Positions 9,157-17,213 of a stretch of DNA of 64,000 nucleotides are shown here, in pieces. Under the pieces are notes generated by a model. The model made no database searches. It saw only the letters and a program-made list of their open reading frames with translations, and had not been told where the DNA came from. Within the stretch, counting starts at the first letter, position 1, and every line of letters begins with the position of its first letter. The position numbers and the translations under genes were made by a program. This stretch comes from Mariniphaga sp963747515 (GTDB lineage Bacteria; Bacteroidota; Bacteroidia; Bacteroidales; Prolixibacteraceae). The stretch lies in the NCBI GenBank assembly GCA_963747515.1, contig CAVVFN010000009.1, positions 186,001-250,000 on the forward strand. The letters run 5' to 3'.

Positions 9157-9942
9157 ATGAAAGAAATCGTTTTATTGGTTTTAATATTAATTTGTGTTGG
9201 TGCGGTACCGGAAAACCTGCAGGCACAACTTAAATGGCCGGGGAATGCCAAAGCCGCTGTTTGTTTAACTTACGACGACGGGCTCGACTGCCATCTTGAT
9301 GTAGTGGTGCCACAGTTGGATGCAGTTGGCTTTAAGGGAACCTTTTTCTGTACAGGTCGGTCGCAAAGTCTTTATAAGCGAATAGATGAATGGAGGCAGA
9401 TAACCCGGAACGGCCATGAACTGGGTAATCATTCACTTTTTCATCCCTGTGACGGGGAAAGGCTGGACTGGGTTAAACCTGAATTTGATCTGAACCAATA
9501 TACCCTAACCCGGCTTTTGGTTGAGTTGCAGGTTGCAAATACATTATTGAAAGCTATTGATGGAAAGGAGGAACGGACTTTTGCCTATACATGCAATGAT
9601 TATCGGGCAGGAGGGGAGGATTTTACAGGAATGATACCATCGTTGTTTCTGGCAGCCCGTGGGGGAGGTTCTATGCCGGAAACCATGGAGGGATATAATC
9701 TCTACCGGGCCCCCGGTTGGAATGGAGAAGACAGTAAGGCGGAGGAAATGATTGCTTTTGTGGAAACGGCTAAGCGAAAAGGTACTGTTGCCATTTTTAC
9801 CTTTCACAGCGTGGGCGGAGGTTATTTGAATGTGGAAGCAGGTGAACACCGGAAGTTGCTCGAATACCTTAATGTGCACCGTGATGAATATTTTATTGGC
9901 ACCTTTATGGAAGTCATGGAATACATTCGCGGTGAACGGTAA
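9157..9942 (+). CDS. Secreted polysaccharide deacetylase family protein
   Basis: This 261-residue protein has a signal peptide (about 1-24, ending near LQAQ) and a NodB-homology deacetylase domain. The TYDDG motif (residues 39-43) supplies the catalytic and metal-binding aspartates. GNHSLFHPC gives the metal-binding histidine pair. Near the end, FTFHSVGGGY matches the family's last motif. CE4-type enzymes remove N- or O-acetyl groups from glycans; which glycan is acted on here is unknown. The location is inferred to be the periplasm or cell surface. The gene is convergent with the KamA-family gene, 14 bases away. Confidence 0.85.
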   Translation: MKEIVLLVLILICVGAVPENLQAQLKWPGNAKAAVCLTYDDGLDCHLDVVVPQLDAVGFKGTFFCTGRSQSLYKRIDEWRQITRNGHELGNHSLFHPCDGERLDWVKPEFDLNQYTLTRLLVELQVANTLLKAIDGKEERTFAYTCNDYRAGGEDFTGMIPSLFLAARGGGSMPETMEGYNLYRAPGWNGEDSKAEEMIAFVETAKRKGTVAIFTFHSVGGGYLNVEAGEHRKLLEYLNVHRDEYFIGTFMEVMEYIRGER

Positions 9943-9956
9943 CAGCAGGTGCTGAT

Positions 9957-12188
9957 TCAAATGACTTTGCTTTTATCTGCATTTATTTCTTCCTTGGGGT
10001 AGCCTTCTTCTTCCAGGTCCAGGTGAGTATATTTATCTGTTACCTTATAATTATATTCGGGATATTCATACATGGGCATCCTGGGTTCGGTTTCACCCAG
10101 CGAATAGCCAAACACCTTTTCGTATTCACCGCGGATTTCACCCATATTTTCCATTTGCCGCAGGTATTCAGCCAGGGTTTTGGATTCAACTATAACAACG
10201 GAATCCATCTTGTCAATAACAGGACTGTGATTTCTTGTGCGGTCGTGCCGGAACTGAAGTATCCGGCGGCCATAACGGGTAATGCCGATGGTGCGGAAGG
10301 TAAGGCTTTTTCCCACGCCCGGAAGGTTCATGATATTGCGGTCGGTGGAAAGGAAAGGAAGGTGGTGGGTTTTTCTCCATTTCGCCAGGTTTTCGATTAG
10401 ATTTTCAGTATGATTCAACAGTTCCTGTAATTTGGGCAATTCCTCTTCCGGCAGCTTTCCCAGGTATTTTTCTTCCATCTCTTCCTGCACGGCACGTGCA
10501 TTTGGGGTAAAGTTGGCGCTGTTCTCCCTGAACCCTTTAACAGTGAACGTGTAGTAGGTGAGAATGCCGATATCGTTCAATGTCTTCCGGAGCTTTGCCG
10601 TATGTCCGCGCCTGGAGGCCGGGGCTGTAAGTACCAGCTGGTTAATTACTGCCCACCCGGCATCGAGCAGCATTTTTACAGCCTGACGGGCTTCCGGTGT
10701 AATTTCCATAGGTGATTCAAAATGCGTTTGAATCACAAACTGGCGGATACCTGCCCCCGAGGCTTTCTTTTTAAAACCGGCGAGAATTTTTACCAGCTCG
10801 GGGGTTACCCGTTGTGGCAGGTAGGCGGGCAACCGGGTTCCAATGCGTATTCTCACCATTTCGGCAAATTTTTCATGGTCTCCCCGCAGTTTATTCTCTT
10901 CTTTTTTACGGATGGTCATTTGGTAAATTTCTTCCAGGATGTTTTGCAGGCTGTTGTCGGAACTCATCAGGGCATCACCACCGGTAAGCAGAATGTCGCG
11001 CAACTGTGCATCGTCCTTAAAATAGGAAAGCAGTTTTGGCAGTCGATCCTTCCATGTCTGTTTTGGTTTTAACTTTGTAAGGTTGAAATTATAGCGCCCG
11101 CTTTGAAAGTCGTACATTCTTTGGCAGTAGGCACAGAGTCCGCCGCAGGCACGGCCCATGGTATCGGGTATAAATATGGCCACCTCGGGATAACGCCGGT
11201 GAATGTTGTGTGAGGGCAGTATCCATCCTGCCGCATTGGGTTTACCCGGCTGTACCTTATCCTCTTTTTCCCAGGCCTGAATTCGACCGAACTCCTCTAC
11301 CAGCTGAGGGCTGTATAAAATATAGCACCGTATGGCCAAATCGCCGCCAACAGCAAACCCAGGAGTTCGCACATTCAACAGCGACAGGTAATAGGGGTTA
11401 ATAAAAAAAGGAATGCCTTTTTCCTTTGCTTCCCTGAGTATGTTCATGGTCTCCTGGTCGAGGGAGTAATCCAGCAATTCGTTCAGCATGTCGGGATTAC
11501 GCACAGCAAAATTCAGGTGAAACCGGGATTCGTTCCACCAGGTGTTCATTCGGGCAATTTTTTGTTCCTCGCTTATTCCCGGCTCAAAAGAATAAGAGTT
11601 GCTTTTGATTTCTCCGTTGTCGATTTTTTCAATAAGGATACGGATAATCCGATCGCGGTTGTTTCTCCGTAATCCGGTAATTTTGGGTTCCGTTCCTGCA
11701 GGATAGCGATCCATCCACACTTTTACCTGTTCGGGGAGTGGTATTTTTTGCTTTAGCTTGCCGTTCAGCTGCCTGAACAGGTACAGCATATCGAGGAAGA
11801 AATCGGGTTTAGCACCACCGATACCAAAATTGGTGGCCAGCCATAACATCTTTATTGGATGGGTTTGAGCCAGTTCCCCGGGAACATTTTGATCGGGCCA
11901 GGCCTCCCCGTCATGCTCAATATAATCGAGCAGTCTGATGACTGCCATATCTTTCCATTCAAGAAATTCATAAAGCTCATGCACTGAACCTTGCCCATAA
12001 AAATAAGCTTCTGCTGCCGGATTATTTTTCAGTAAGGGCATAACCCAATTCTCAATGCCGGATTTAGCTTCCTGTACATTTTTCGAATTCCTGAGTATTT
12101 GTTCCAGTATCGGATTTTCTTCCAGTATGGTCAGCAAAATTTTTCGTGCATGAACATTAATGGCAATTTTATCAAGAAAAGTTTTCAT
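9957..12188 (-). CDS. KamA-family radical SAM protein (lysine 2,3-aminomutase-like), long form
   Basis: This 743-residue protein has the radical SAM cluster motif CGGLCAYC (about residues 343-350), as in the KamA/YodO/EpmB family. LPGVGKS near residue 624 resembles the PGGGGK motif that carries the PLP lysine in lysine 2,3-aminomutase. The protein is much longer than typical aminomutases (about 400-470 residues). The extra length is mainly a helical N-terminal region of some 300 residues without a motif I know. It probably binds 4Fe-4S, SAM and PLP. The substrate could be lysine or another amino acid; EF-P-lysine modification is less likely given the length. Confidence 0.8.
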   Translation of the reverse strand: MKTFLDKIAINVHARKILLTILEENPILEQILRNSKNVQEAKSGIENWVMPLLKNNPAAEAYFYGQGSVHELYEFLEWKDMAVIRLLDYIEHDGEAWPDQNVPGELAQTHPIKMLWLATNFGIGGAKPDFFLDMLYLFRQLNGKLKQKIPLPEQVKVWMDRYPAGTEPKITGLRRNNRDRIIRILIEKIDNGEIKSNSYSFEPGISEEQKIARMNTWWNESRFHLNFAVRNPDMLNELLDYSLDQETMNILREAKEKGIPFFINPYYLSLLNVRTPGFAVGGDLAIRCYILYSPQLVEEFGRIQAWEKEDKVQPGKPNAAGWILPSHNIHRRYPEVAIFIPDTMGRACGGLCAYCQRMYDFQSGRYNFNLTKLKPKQTWKDRLPKLLSYFKDDAQLRDILLTGGDALMSSDNSLQNILEEIYQMTIRKKEENKLRGDHEKFAEMVRIRIGTRLPAYLPQRVTPELVKILAGFKKKASGAGIRQFVIQTHFESPMEITPEARQAVKMLLDAGWAVINQLVLTAPASRRGHTAKLRKTLNDIGILTYYTFTVKGFRENSANFTPNARAVQEEMEEKYLGKLPEEELPKLQELLNHTENLIENLAKWRKTHHLPFLSTDRNIMNLPGVGKSLTFRTIGITRYGRRILQFRHDRTRNHSPVIDKMDSVVIVESKTLAEYLRQMENMGEIRGEYEKVFGYSLGETEPRMPMYEYPEYNYKVTDKYTHLDLEEEGYPKEEINADKSKVI

Positions 12189-12653
12189 GATTTTTGATTC
12201 CTATAACCCCTCATGTCTTAATATAAGAAAAAAAGAGTAATTTTCAAAAGATAATCATGAACAAAGGGTGGTTTTTAAACTCTTTTAACTGCTTTTTGCA
12301 AATGATTGTGCAGTAAAACCTGAGTTAAAAGCAATGTGCAGCAATAATTAGTATGGAGGCTTTTGGCAGCAACGGGCAGTACCCGTTGAAACAGGAGTAC
12401 AAGCCTTTGGATTTCCCTGTAGAGGCGAATGCAAGGGTATACTATTATCCCCCAAACAGTATATAATCTGCTCAACATTATATTTTTAATGAAAGCTAAC
12501 AGTTCTTCTTTACATGTTAATACAATTCAATTATCTTTGCGCTGATTTTTAGCTGTTTGTCCGGCCCTCATCTTTATCGGTTGTAAATGGGGTAATTCGA
12601 ACAGATTTTAATTTCCGGAATTGGGAACAGTAAAAGAAAGCAGAAAAATAAAA
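12189..12653. other. Intergenic region upstream of era
   Basis: About 465 bases lie between the divergent KamA-family gene and era. Apart from a good -7 box just before era I see no gene, hairpin of note or repeat here. A short minus-strand open frame at 12275-12478 has no ribosome-binding site, a basic and cysteine-scattered translation and no family resemblance, so I regard it as chance. Confidence 0.4.
12532..12539 (+). promoter_or_regulatory. Bacteroidota -7 promoter box of era
   Basis: TATCTTTG matches the TAnnTTTG -7 consensus of Bacteroidota sigma-ABfr promoters. A clear TTTG -33 element at the usual 19-21 base spacing is not evident. It lies 115 bases before the era ATG. Confidence 0.5.
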
Positions 12654-13535
12654 ATGACGCATAAAGCAGGATTTGTAAATATAGTAGGAAACCCAAATGT
12701 GGGTAAGTCGACACTGATGAATGCCCTGGTTGGGGAGAAGTTATCCATTATCACCAAAAAGATGCAGACCACCCGTCACCGCATCAAAGGCATTGTGAAC
12801 GGGGAGGATTTCCAGATAGTTTATTCCGATACGCCCGGGATATTAAAGCCGGGGTACAAGCTTCAGGAGACCATGATGAAGTTTGTGGACACGGCACTTA
12901 CCGATGCCGATGTGATACTCTTTGTGACCGATGTGGTTGAAAAGCAAGGAAAAAATCCTGAATACATTGATCGAATACGTAAATCAAACGTCCCGGTGAT
13001 TGCAATTATCAATAAAATTGATTTGTCGGACCAGGAAAAGGTTACCCGGTTGTTTGATTACTGGAGTGAAGTATTTCCCGGGGGCAGCATCTATCCGGTT
13101 TCGGCAAAGGAAAAATTTAACCTCGAACCTGTATTCAATCGTATTCTGGAGTTGCTTCCCGAGAACCCTCCATTCTTTGGGAAAGATGAATTTACCGACC
13201 GGAATGAACGGTTTTTTATGCAGGAAATCATTCGTGAAAAGATAATGATTCATTATGAGAAGGAGGTTCCCTATTCTGTGGAGGTTGAGGTGGAAACATT
13301 TAAGGAAAAGGGGGGGCTTATTGAAATAAGGGCGGTAATTCATGTGGCCCGCGACAGCCAAAAGGGCATTATTATTGGTAAGGCCGGAAAAATGATAAAA
13401 ATAGTTGGAAGTGAAGCCCGCCTCGATGCCGAGGAGTTTTTTGGAAAGAAGATCTTCCTGGAGTTGTTTGTCAAGGTTTCCAAAGACTGGCGCGAAAAGG
13501 ACAGACAGCTTAAAAATTTTGGGTACGAAGCCTGA
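12654..13535 (+). CDS. era: GTPase Era
   Basis: Era is the GTPase needed for 16S rRNA maturation and 30S assembly. G1 GNPNVGKST, G3 DTPG, and G4 NKID are present in order. A C-terminal KH domain contains the GxxG-type loop IIIGKAGKMIK. I place the start at the ATG at 12654 (MTHKAGFVNIVG), which gives 293 residues, the normal length; an in-frame TTG at 12621 would add an atypical basic leader. The gene is followed 85 bases later by der in the same orientation, a ribosome-assembly GTPase pair. Confidence 0.95.
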   Translation: MTHKAGFVNIVGNPNVGKSTLMNALVGEKLSIITKKMQTTRHRIKGIVNGEDFQIVYSDTPGILKPGYKLQETMMKFVDTALTDADVILFVTDVVEKQGKNPEYIDRIRKSNVPVIAIINKIDLSDQEKVTRLFDYWSEVFPGGSIYPVSAKEKFNLEPVFNRILELLPENPPFFGKDEFTDRNERFFMQEIIREKIMIHYEKEVPYSVEVEVETFKEKGGLIEIRAVIHVARDSQKGIIIGKAGKMIKIVGSEARLDAEEFFGKKIFLELFVKVSKDWREKDRQLKNFGYEA

Positions 13536-13620
13536 TGATTTAAACAATTCGGGATTCAATTAAAAAATCAGGACAACTTTTATATTAAGCGGGTTCCCCG
13601 ACAATTTACATTATGAAAAG

Positions 13621-14931
13621 ATGAGCAGCAGAATATTAGCTATAGTAGGAAGACCCAATGTGGGCAAGTCAACATTGTTTAACCGGCTTACCGAATCGCG
13701 TGAAGCCATTGTTGATGAGGTGTCGGGTGTTACCCGCGACCGCAATTACGGTAAGGTTGAATGGAATGGGAAAATTTTTTCGGTTATCGACACCGGCGGA
13801 TATGTGGTAAATTCGGATGATGTATTTGAATCGGAAATCAATAAGCAGGTGCATTTGGCCATCGAAGAGGCTGATGTAATTCTTTTTGTTACCGATGTGG
13901 AATCGGGAATTACCGACCTCGATGATGCCATTGCTGCCCTTTTGCGCAGAGCCGGAAAAAAAGTAGTGGTTGCTGTAAACAAGGTAGATAATAATATGCG
14001 CATTAACGATGCACATGAATTTTACGGTCTTGGCCTGGGGGAAATCTATACCATTTCATCGATGACCGGTAGCGGAACCGGCGATCTTCTTGATAAGGTG
14101 GCTGAACAAATTCCGGATGATACCGGCACGGACGGTGACCATGAGTTGCCTTATTTTTCAGTGGTAGGAAGACCCAATGTGGGTAAATCGTCGTTTATAA
14201 ACAGCCTGCTTGGTGAAGACCGTTACATTGTTACCGATGTGGCCGGAACTACGCGTGATTCCATTCATACCCGGTATAACAAATTTGGTCACGATTTTAT
14301 CATTATCGATACCGCCGGACTTCGTAAAAAGGGTAAAGTTCACGAGAATATTGAATTCTATTCAGTGTTGCGCTCGGTAAGAACAATCGAAAGTTCCGAT
14401 GTATGCCTGCTCATGGTTGATGCAACCCGTGGCATGGAAGCCCAGGATGTGAGCATTTTCAACCTGATTGTTCGAAACAAGAAGGGAGTGGTCATCCTGG
14501 TGAATAAATGGGATGTTATTGAAAAAGACCAGCATTCGACTAAAAAGATGGAGGCTGAAATTCATGAACGCATTGCACCCTTTAACGATGTGCCGGTGCT
14601 GTTTATTTCTGCTCTGACCAAACAACGTGTGCATAAATCACTTGATGCAGCCATGCAGGTTTTTAATAACAGGCAAAAGCGCATTAAAACCTCTAAATTG
14701 AATGAGGTGCTGCTTGAAGCCATAGAAAAATATCCGCCACCTTCGGTGAAAGGGAAATACATCAAAATAAAATTTGTTACCCAATTGCCATCACCCACAC
14801 CCTCGTTTGCACTGTTCGCCAACCTGCCGCAGTACGTTAAAGAGCCCTACAAGCGGTATATAGAAAACAAGATCCGAGAGAATTTTGATTTTAAAGGAGT
14901 TCCCATTCAGGTATACTTCAGGCAGAAGTGA
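13621..14931 (+). CDS. der: GTPase Der (EngA)
   Basis: Der is a double GTPase acting in 50S ribosome assembly. Two G domains are visible: the first begins GRPNVGKSTLFNRL with DTGG and NKVD, the second begins GRPNVGKSSFINSL near residue 183 with DTAG and NKWD. The KH-like C-terminal domain completes a 436-residue protein of normal length. It follows era in the same orientation. Confidence 0.97.
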   Translation: MSSRILAIVGRPNVGKSTLFNRLTESREAIVDEVSGVTRDRNYGKVEWNGKIFSVIDTGGYVVNSDDVFESEINKQVHLAIEEADVILFVTDVESGITDLDDAIAALLRRAGKKVVVAVNKVDNNMRINDAHEFYGLGLGEIYTISSMTGSGTGDLLDKVAEQIPDDTGTDGDHELPYFSVVGRPNVGKSSFINSLLGEDRYIVTDVAGTTRDSIHTRYNKFGHDFIIIDTAGLRKKGKVHENIEFYSVLRSVRTIESSDVCLLMVDATRGMEAQDVSIFNLIVRNKKGVVILVNKWDVIEKDQHSTKKMEAEIHERIAPFNDVPVLFISALTKQRVHKSLDAAMQVFNNRQKRIKTSKLNEVLLEAIEKYPPPSVKGKYIKIKFVTQLPSPTPSFALFANLPQYVKEPYKRYIENKIRENFDFKGVPIQVYFRQK

Positions 14932-15228
14932 CAGATATTGGCAGAAGGAGGCAGGAGAGGTGGTCAGTGGCGGTGGTTGTCACCGGCCGGCAGTCAGGCT
15001 GAATTAAACGGCAACAGTGAACAGTAAATGTGCGAAACGCAAGGAAATGCGGCTGTCATCAGCTAACAGTGGGGGGAAGGTAAAGGCGGGCTGTAACAAT
15101 ACTTCCATTTAATTTCTATAAATCTCTGCCTAATCTCAGCAATCATTATAAAATGTTTCCACTCGTCAAACACTCTTCCTTCATTATTTAATGCATTTTT
15201 TGTTTGGTTTTCGTAAATTAGTTGAAAA

Positions 15229-15549
15229 ATGATTACCAATATGTTTATAGTTCATGTTTTTATTCATGTAAAGGAGAATCTTGTGGATGAATTCCGCAAT
15301 GCAACAATAGAGAATGCCCGTAACAGTCTGCAGGAACCTGGGGTGGCACGTTTTGATGTGGTACAGCAACAGGATGATCCTTCCCGTTTTGTTTTGGTGG
15401 AGGTATACCGAAAGCTGGAAGATGCAGCCAGGCATAAAGAAACCTCACATTATAAAAAGTGGCGCGATGCCGTGGAGGATATGATGGCTGAGCCGCGCAG
15501 CAGCATAAAGTTTTCAAATGTATTTCCAAACGAAGAGGGATGGGATTGA
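15229..15549 (+). CDS. LsrG-like antibiotic biosynthesis monooxygenase domain protein
   Basis: This 106-residue single-domain ABM protein aligns by eye with LsrG/YgiN-type proteins. It shares VDEFRNAT, EPGVARFDV, RFVLVEVY and HKETSHYKKW, the last holding the family histidines. LsrG isomerises phospho-AI-2 and YgiN acts on quinols; which applies here is unknown, and no other lsr gene is nearby. The gene overlaps the start of the iron alcohol dehydrogenase by 10 bases, so the two are probably translationally coupled and work on the same small carbonyl compound (inference). Confidence 0.8.
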   Translation: MITNMFIVHVFIHVKENLVDEFRNATIENARNSLQEPGVARFDVVQQQDDPSRFVLVEVYRKLEDAARHKETSHYKKWRDAVEDMMAEPRSSIKFSNVFPNEEGWD

Positions 15550-16697
15550 ATTTTGAATATGCAACAGCAACAAAAATTGTTTTTGGTTCAGGTAAATCGA
15601 ATAGTCTGCCGCAACTGTTGAAAGACTTCGGACGAAAGGTTTTGCTGGTTACCGGAAAGAATTCAGATCGGCATGAATCTGTGGTGCACGGCCTCCGGAA
15701 TGAGAATTTTGATGTTACTTTTTATTCCATTGAGAAGGAACCTGCAACCGATATTGTTTCGGAAGGTGCTGATCTGGTTCGTGTAAAAAATTGTACCGCC
15801 GTTGTTGGTGTGGGAGGAGGAAGTGTTATCGACGGAGCCAAAGCCATTGCTGCTCTGGCTCCCAATAAGGGAAACCTGTTAGATTACCTTGAGGTTATTG
15901 GCAGGGGAAAGGCGCTGGAGCAAAAGCCGTTGCCATTTATTGCGGTTCCCACTACTGCCGGCACAGGTGCAGAAGTAACTAAAAATGCGGTTATCCTGTC
16001 GCCTGAGCATAAGGTGAAGGTGAGTCTGCGCAGTGATCTCATGATTCCCAGGGTGGCAGTTGTCGACCCGGAGCTAACCCTTTCAATGACACCTGAAATT
16101 ACTGCAGCTACCGGCATGGATGCCTTGACACACCTTCTTGAATCTTTTGTGTCAAATCAGTCGAACGCCTTCATTGATGCATTATGCCGTGAGGGGATGC
16201 ACAGGATTGCTGCCTCGCTCGAAACAGCTTATTTTGATGGCAGTAACCGGGTTGCCCGGGAAGATATGGCTTTTGCTGCAATGCTTGGAGGCATGGCCCT
16301 TGCCAATGTGAAGCTGGGTGCCGTACATGGTTTTGCCGGACCAATAGGAGGAATGTTTTCTGCACCGCACGGTGCTGTCTGTGCATCATTACTGCCTGCT
16401 GTAATGAACGTCAACTATAAGGCTGTGAAAAAACAAAATCTGCAGCATTCCATCGAAAAATACAATGAACTGGGGAGGATACTTACCGGGAATACCGCGG
16501 CTGCTGCACCCGACGGTATTGAATGGGTGGAGCGGATGTTGCAAAAATTACAGATTTTGAAGCTTTCTTCCTTCGGGATGGATTCTTCTGTCTTTCCCGC
16601 ACTGGTCGAAAAGGCTAAAAATGCCAGCAGCATGAAGGGCAATCCGGTAGTTTTGAGCGATGATGAGCTTTATGAAATTCTTGAAAGGGCAGTTTGA
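15540..16697 (+). CDS. Iron-containing alcohol dehydrogenase
   Basis: This 385-residue group III alcohol dehydrogenase has the NAD-binding GVGGGSVIDGAKAIA. PTTAGTGAE and the metal-binding segments DALTHLLE and HGFAGPIGGMFSAPHG provide the Asp and three His ligands expected from FucO-type enzymes. It reduces an aldehyde or oxidises an alcohol with NAD(P); the substrate cannot be inferred from sequence. Its start lies inside the end of the LsrG-like gene (10-base overlap). Confidence 0.9.
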   Translation: MGLNFEYATATKIVFGSGKSNSLPQLLKDFGRKVLLVTGKNSDRHESVVHGLRNENFDVTFYSIEKEPATDIVSEGADLVRVKNCTAVVGVGGGSVIDGAKAIAALAPNKGNLLDYLEVIGRGKALEQKPLPFIAVPTTAGTGAEVTKNAVILSPEHKVKVSLRSDLMIPRVAVVDPELTLSMTPEITAATGMDALTHLLESFVSNQSNAFIDALCREGMHRIAASLETAYFDGSNRVAREDMAFAAMLGGMALANVKLGAVHGFAGPIGGMFSAPHGAVCASLLPAVMNVNYKAVKKQNLQHSIEKYNELGRILTGNTAAAAPDGIEWVERMLQKLQILKLSSFGMDSSVFPALVEKAKNASSMKGNPVVLSDDELYEILERAV

Positions 16698-16874
16698 TGT
16701 AAACTATGGAAGGGGATTCCATCCTTATTTGCATCAACAGATAAAGATGGAATCCATTTTCCACTGCATTGATGGAATTGTTCACCTGCCGGCAGGCAGG
16801 CAGGTTGTTCACCGTTGACTTTCCTTCTTCTCTGCCTTTGCTTACAGTTTGGAATACATTTTGTGAATAAATTG

Positions 16875-16882
16875 TATCTTTG
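16875..16882 (+). promoter_or_regulatory. -7 promoter box upstream of the small membrane protein and mutL
   Basis: TATCTTTG fits TAnnTTTG and lies 19 bases before the ATG at 16902. A TTTG at 16848-16851 is 23 bases upstream of it, slightly longer than the usual spacing. Confidence 0.5.
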
Positions 16883-16901
16883 TTAAAACAAATAAAAAAC
16901 T

Positions 16902-17213
16902 ATGATTGGACGGTTTTTTTATACACCGGGTACAAAAAAATTTAATATTACTCCCCGTTTTTACGACCCTGACAAGGAGGAACGTGAGGAAAGAGAACGC
17001 AGAATAAAAGAAGAGTTGGGGATTTTTGATGAGAAGACTGAAGATGGAAGGCCATTCCGGACAAATATTAAAGGACAATTCAGAAGGGCACAGGAAGGGT
17101 TTTCAAAGTCATCGCCAGGCGCCCGTAAGGCTTCCAATACACGATTGATAATCCTTATAATGATTCTGTCGCTCATTTTTTATCTGTTTTTTTATTCTGA
17201 TTTTGTCTTTTAA
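16902..17213 (+). CDS. Small C-terminally anchored membrane protein upstream of mutL
   Basis: This 103-residue protein has a charged N-terminal part (PDKEEREERERRIKEE is helical and highly charged). It ends in one hydrophobic helix (about residues 80-100, LIILIMILSLIFYLFFY). I do not recognise the family. Its TAA is followed immediately by the GTG start of mutL, so translation is almost certainly coupled. It has its own -7 box 19 bases upstream. A tail-anchored cytoplasmic protein is the simplest reading; a role linked to mismatch repair is only suggested by position. Confidence 0.75.
   Translation: MIGRFFYTPGTKKFNITPRFYDPDKEEREERERRIKEELGIFDEKTEDGRPFRTNIKGQFRRAQEGFSKSSPGARKASNTRLIILIMILSLIFYLFFYSDFVF

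Noticed and set aside
12275..12478. Minus-strand 67-codon frame before era
   Set aside because: No ribosome-binding site, composition unlike the neighbouring genes and no family resemblance.
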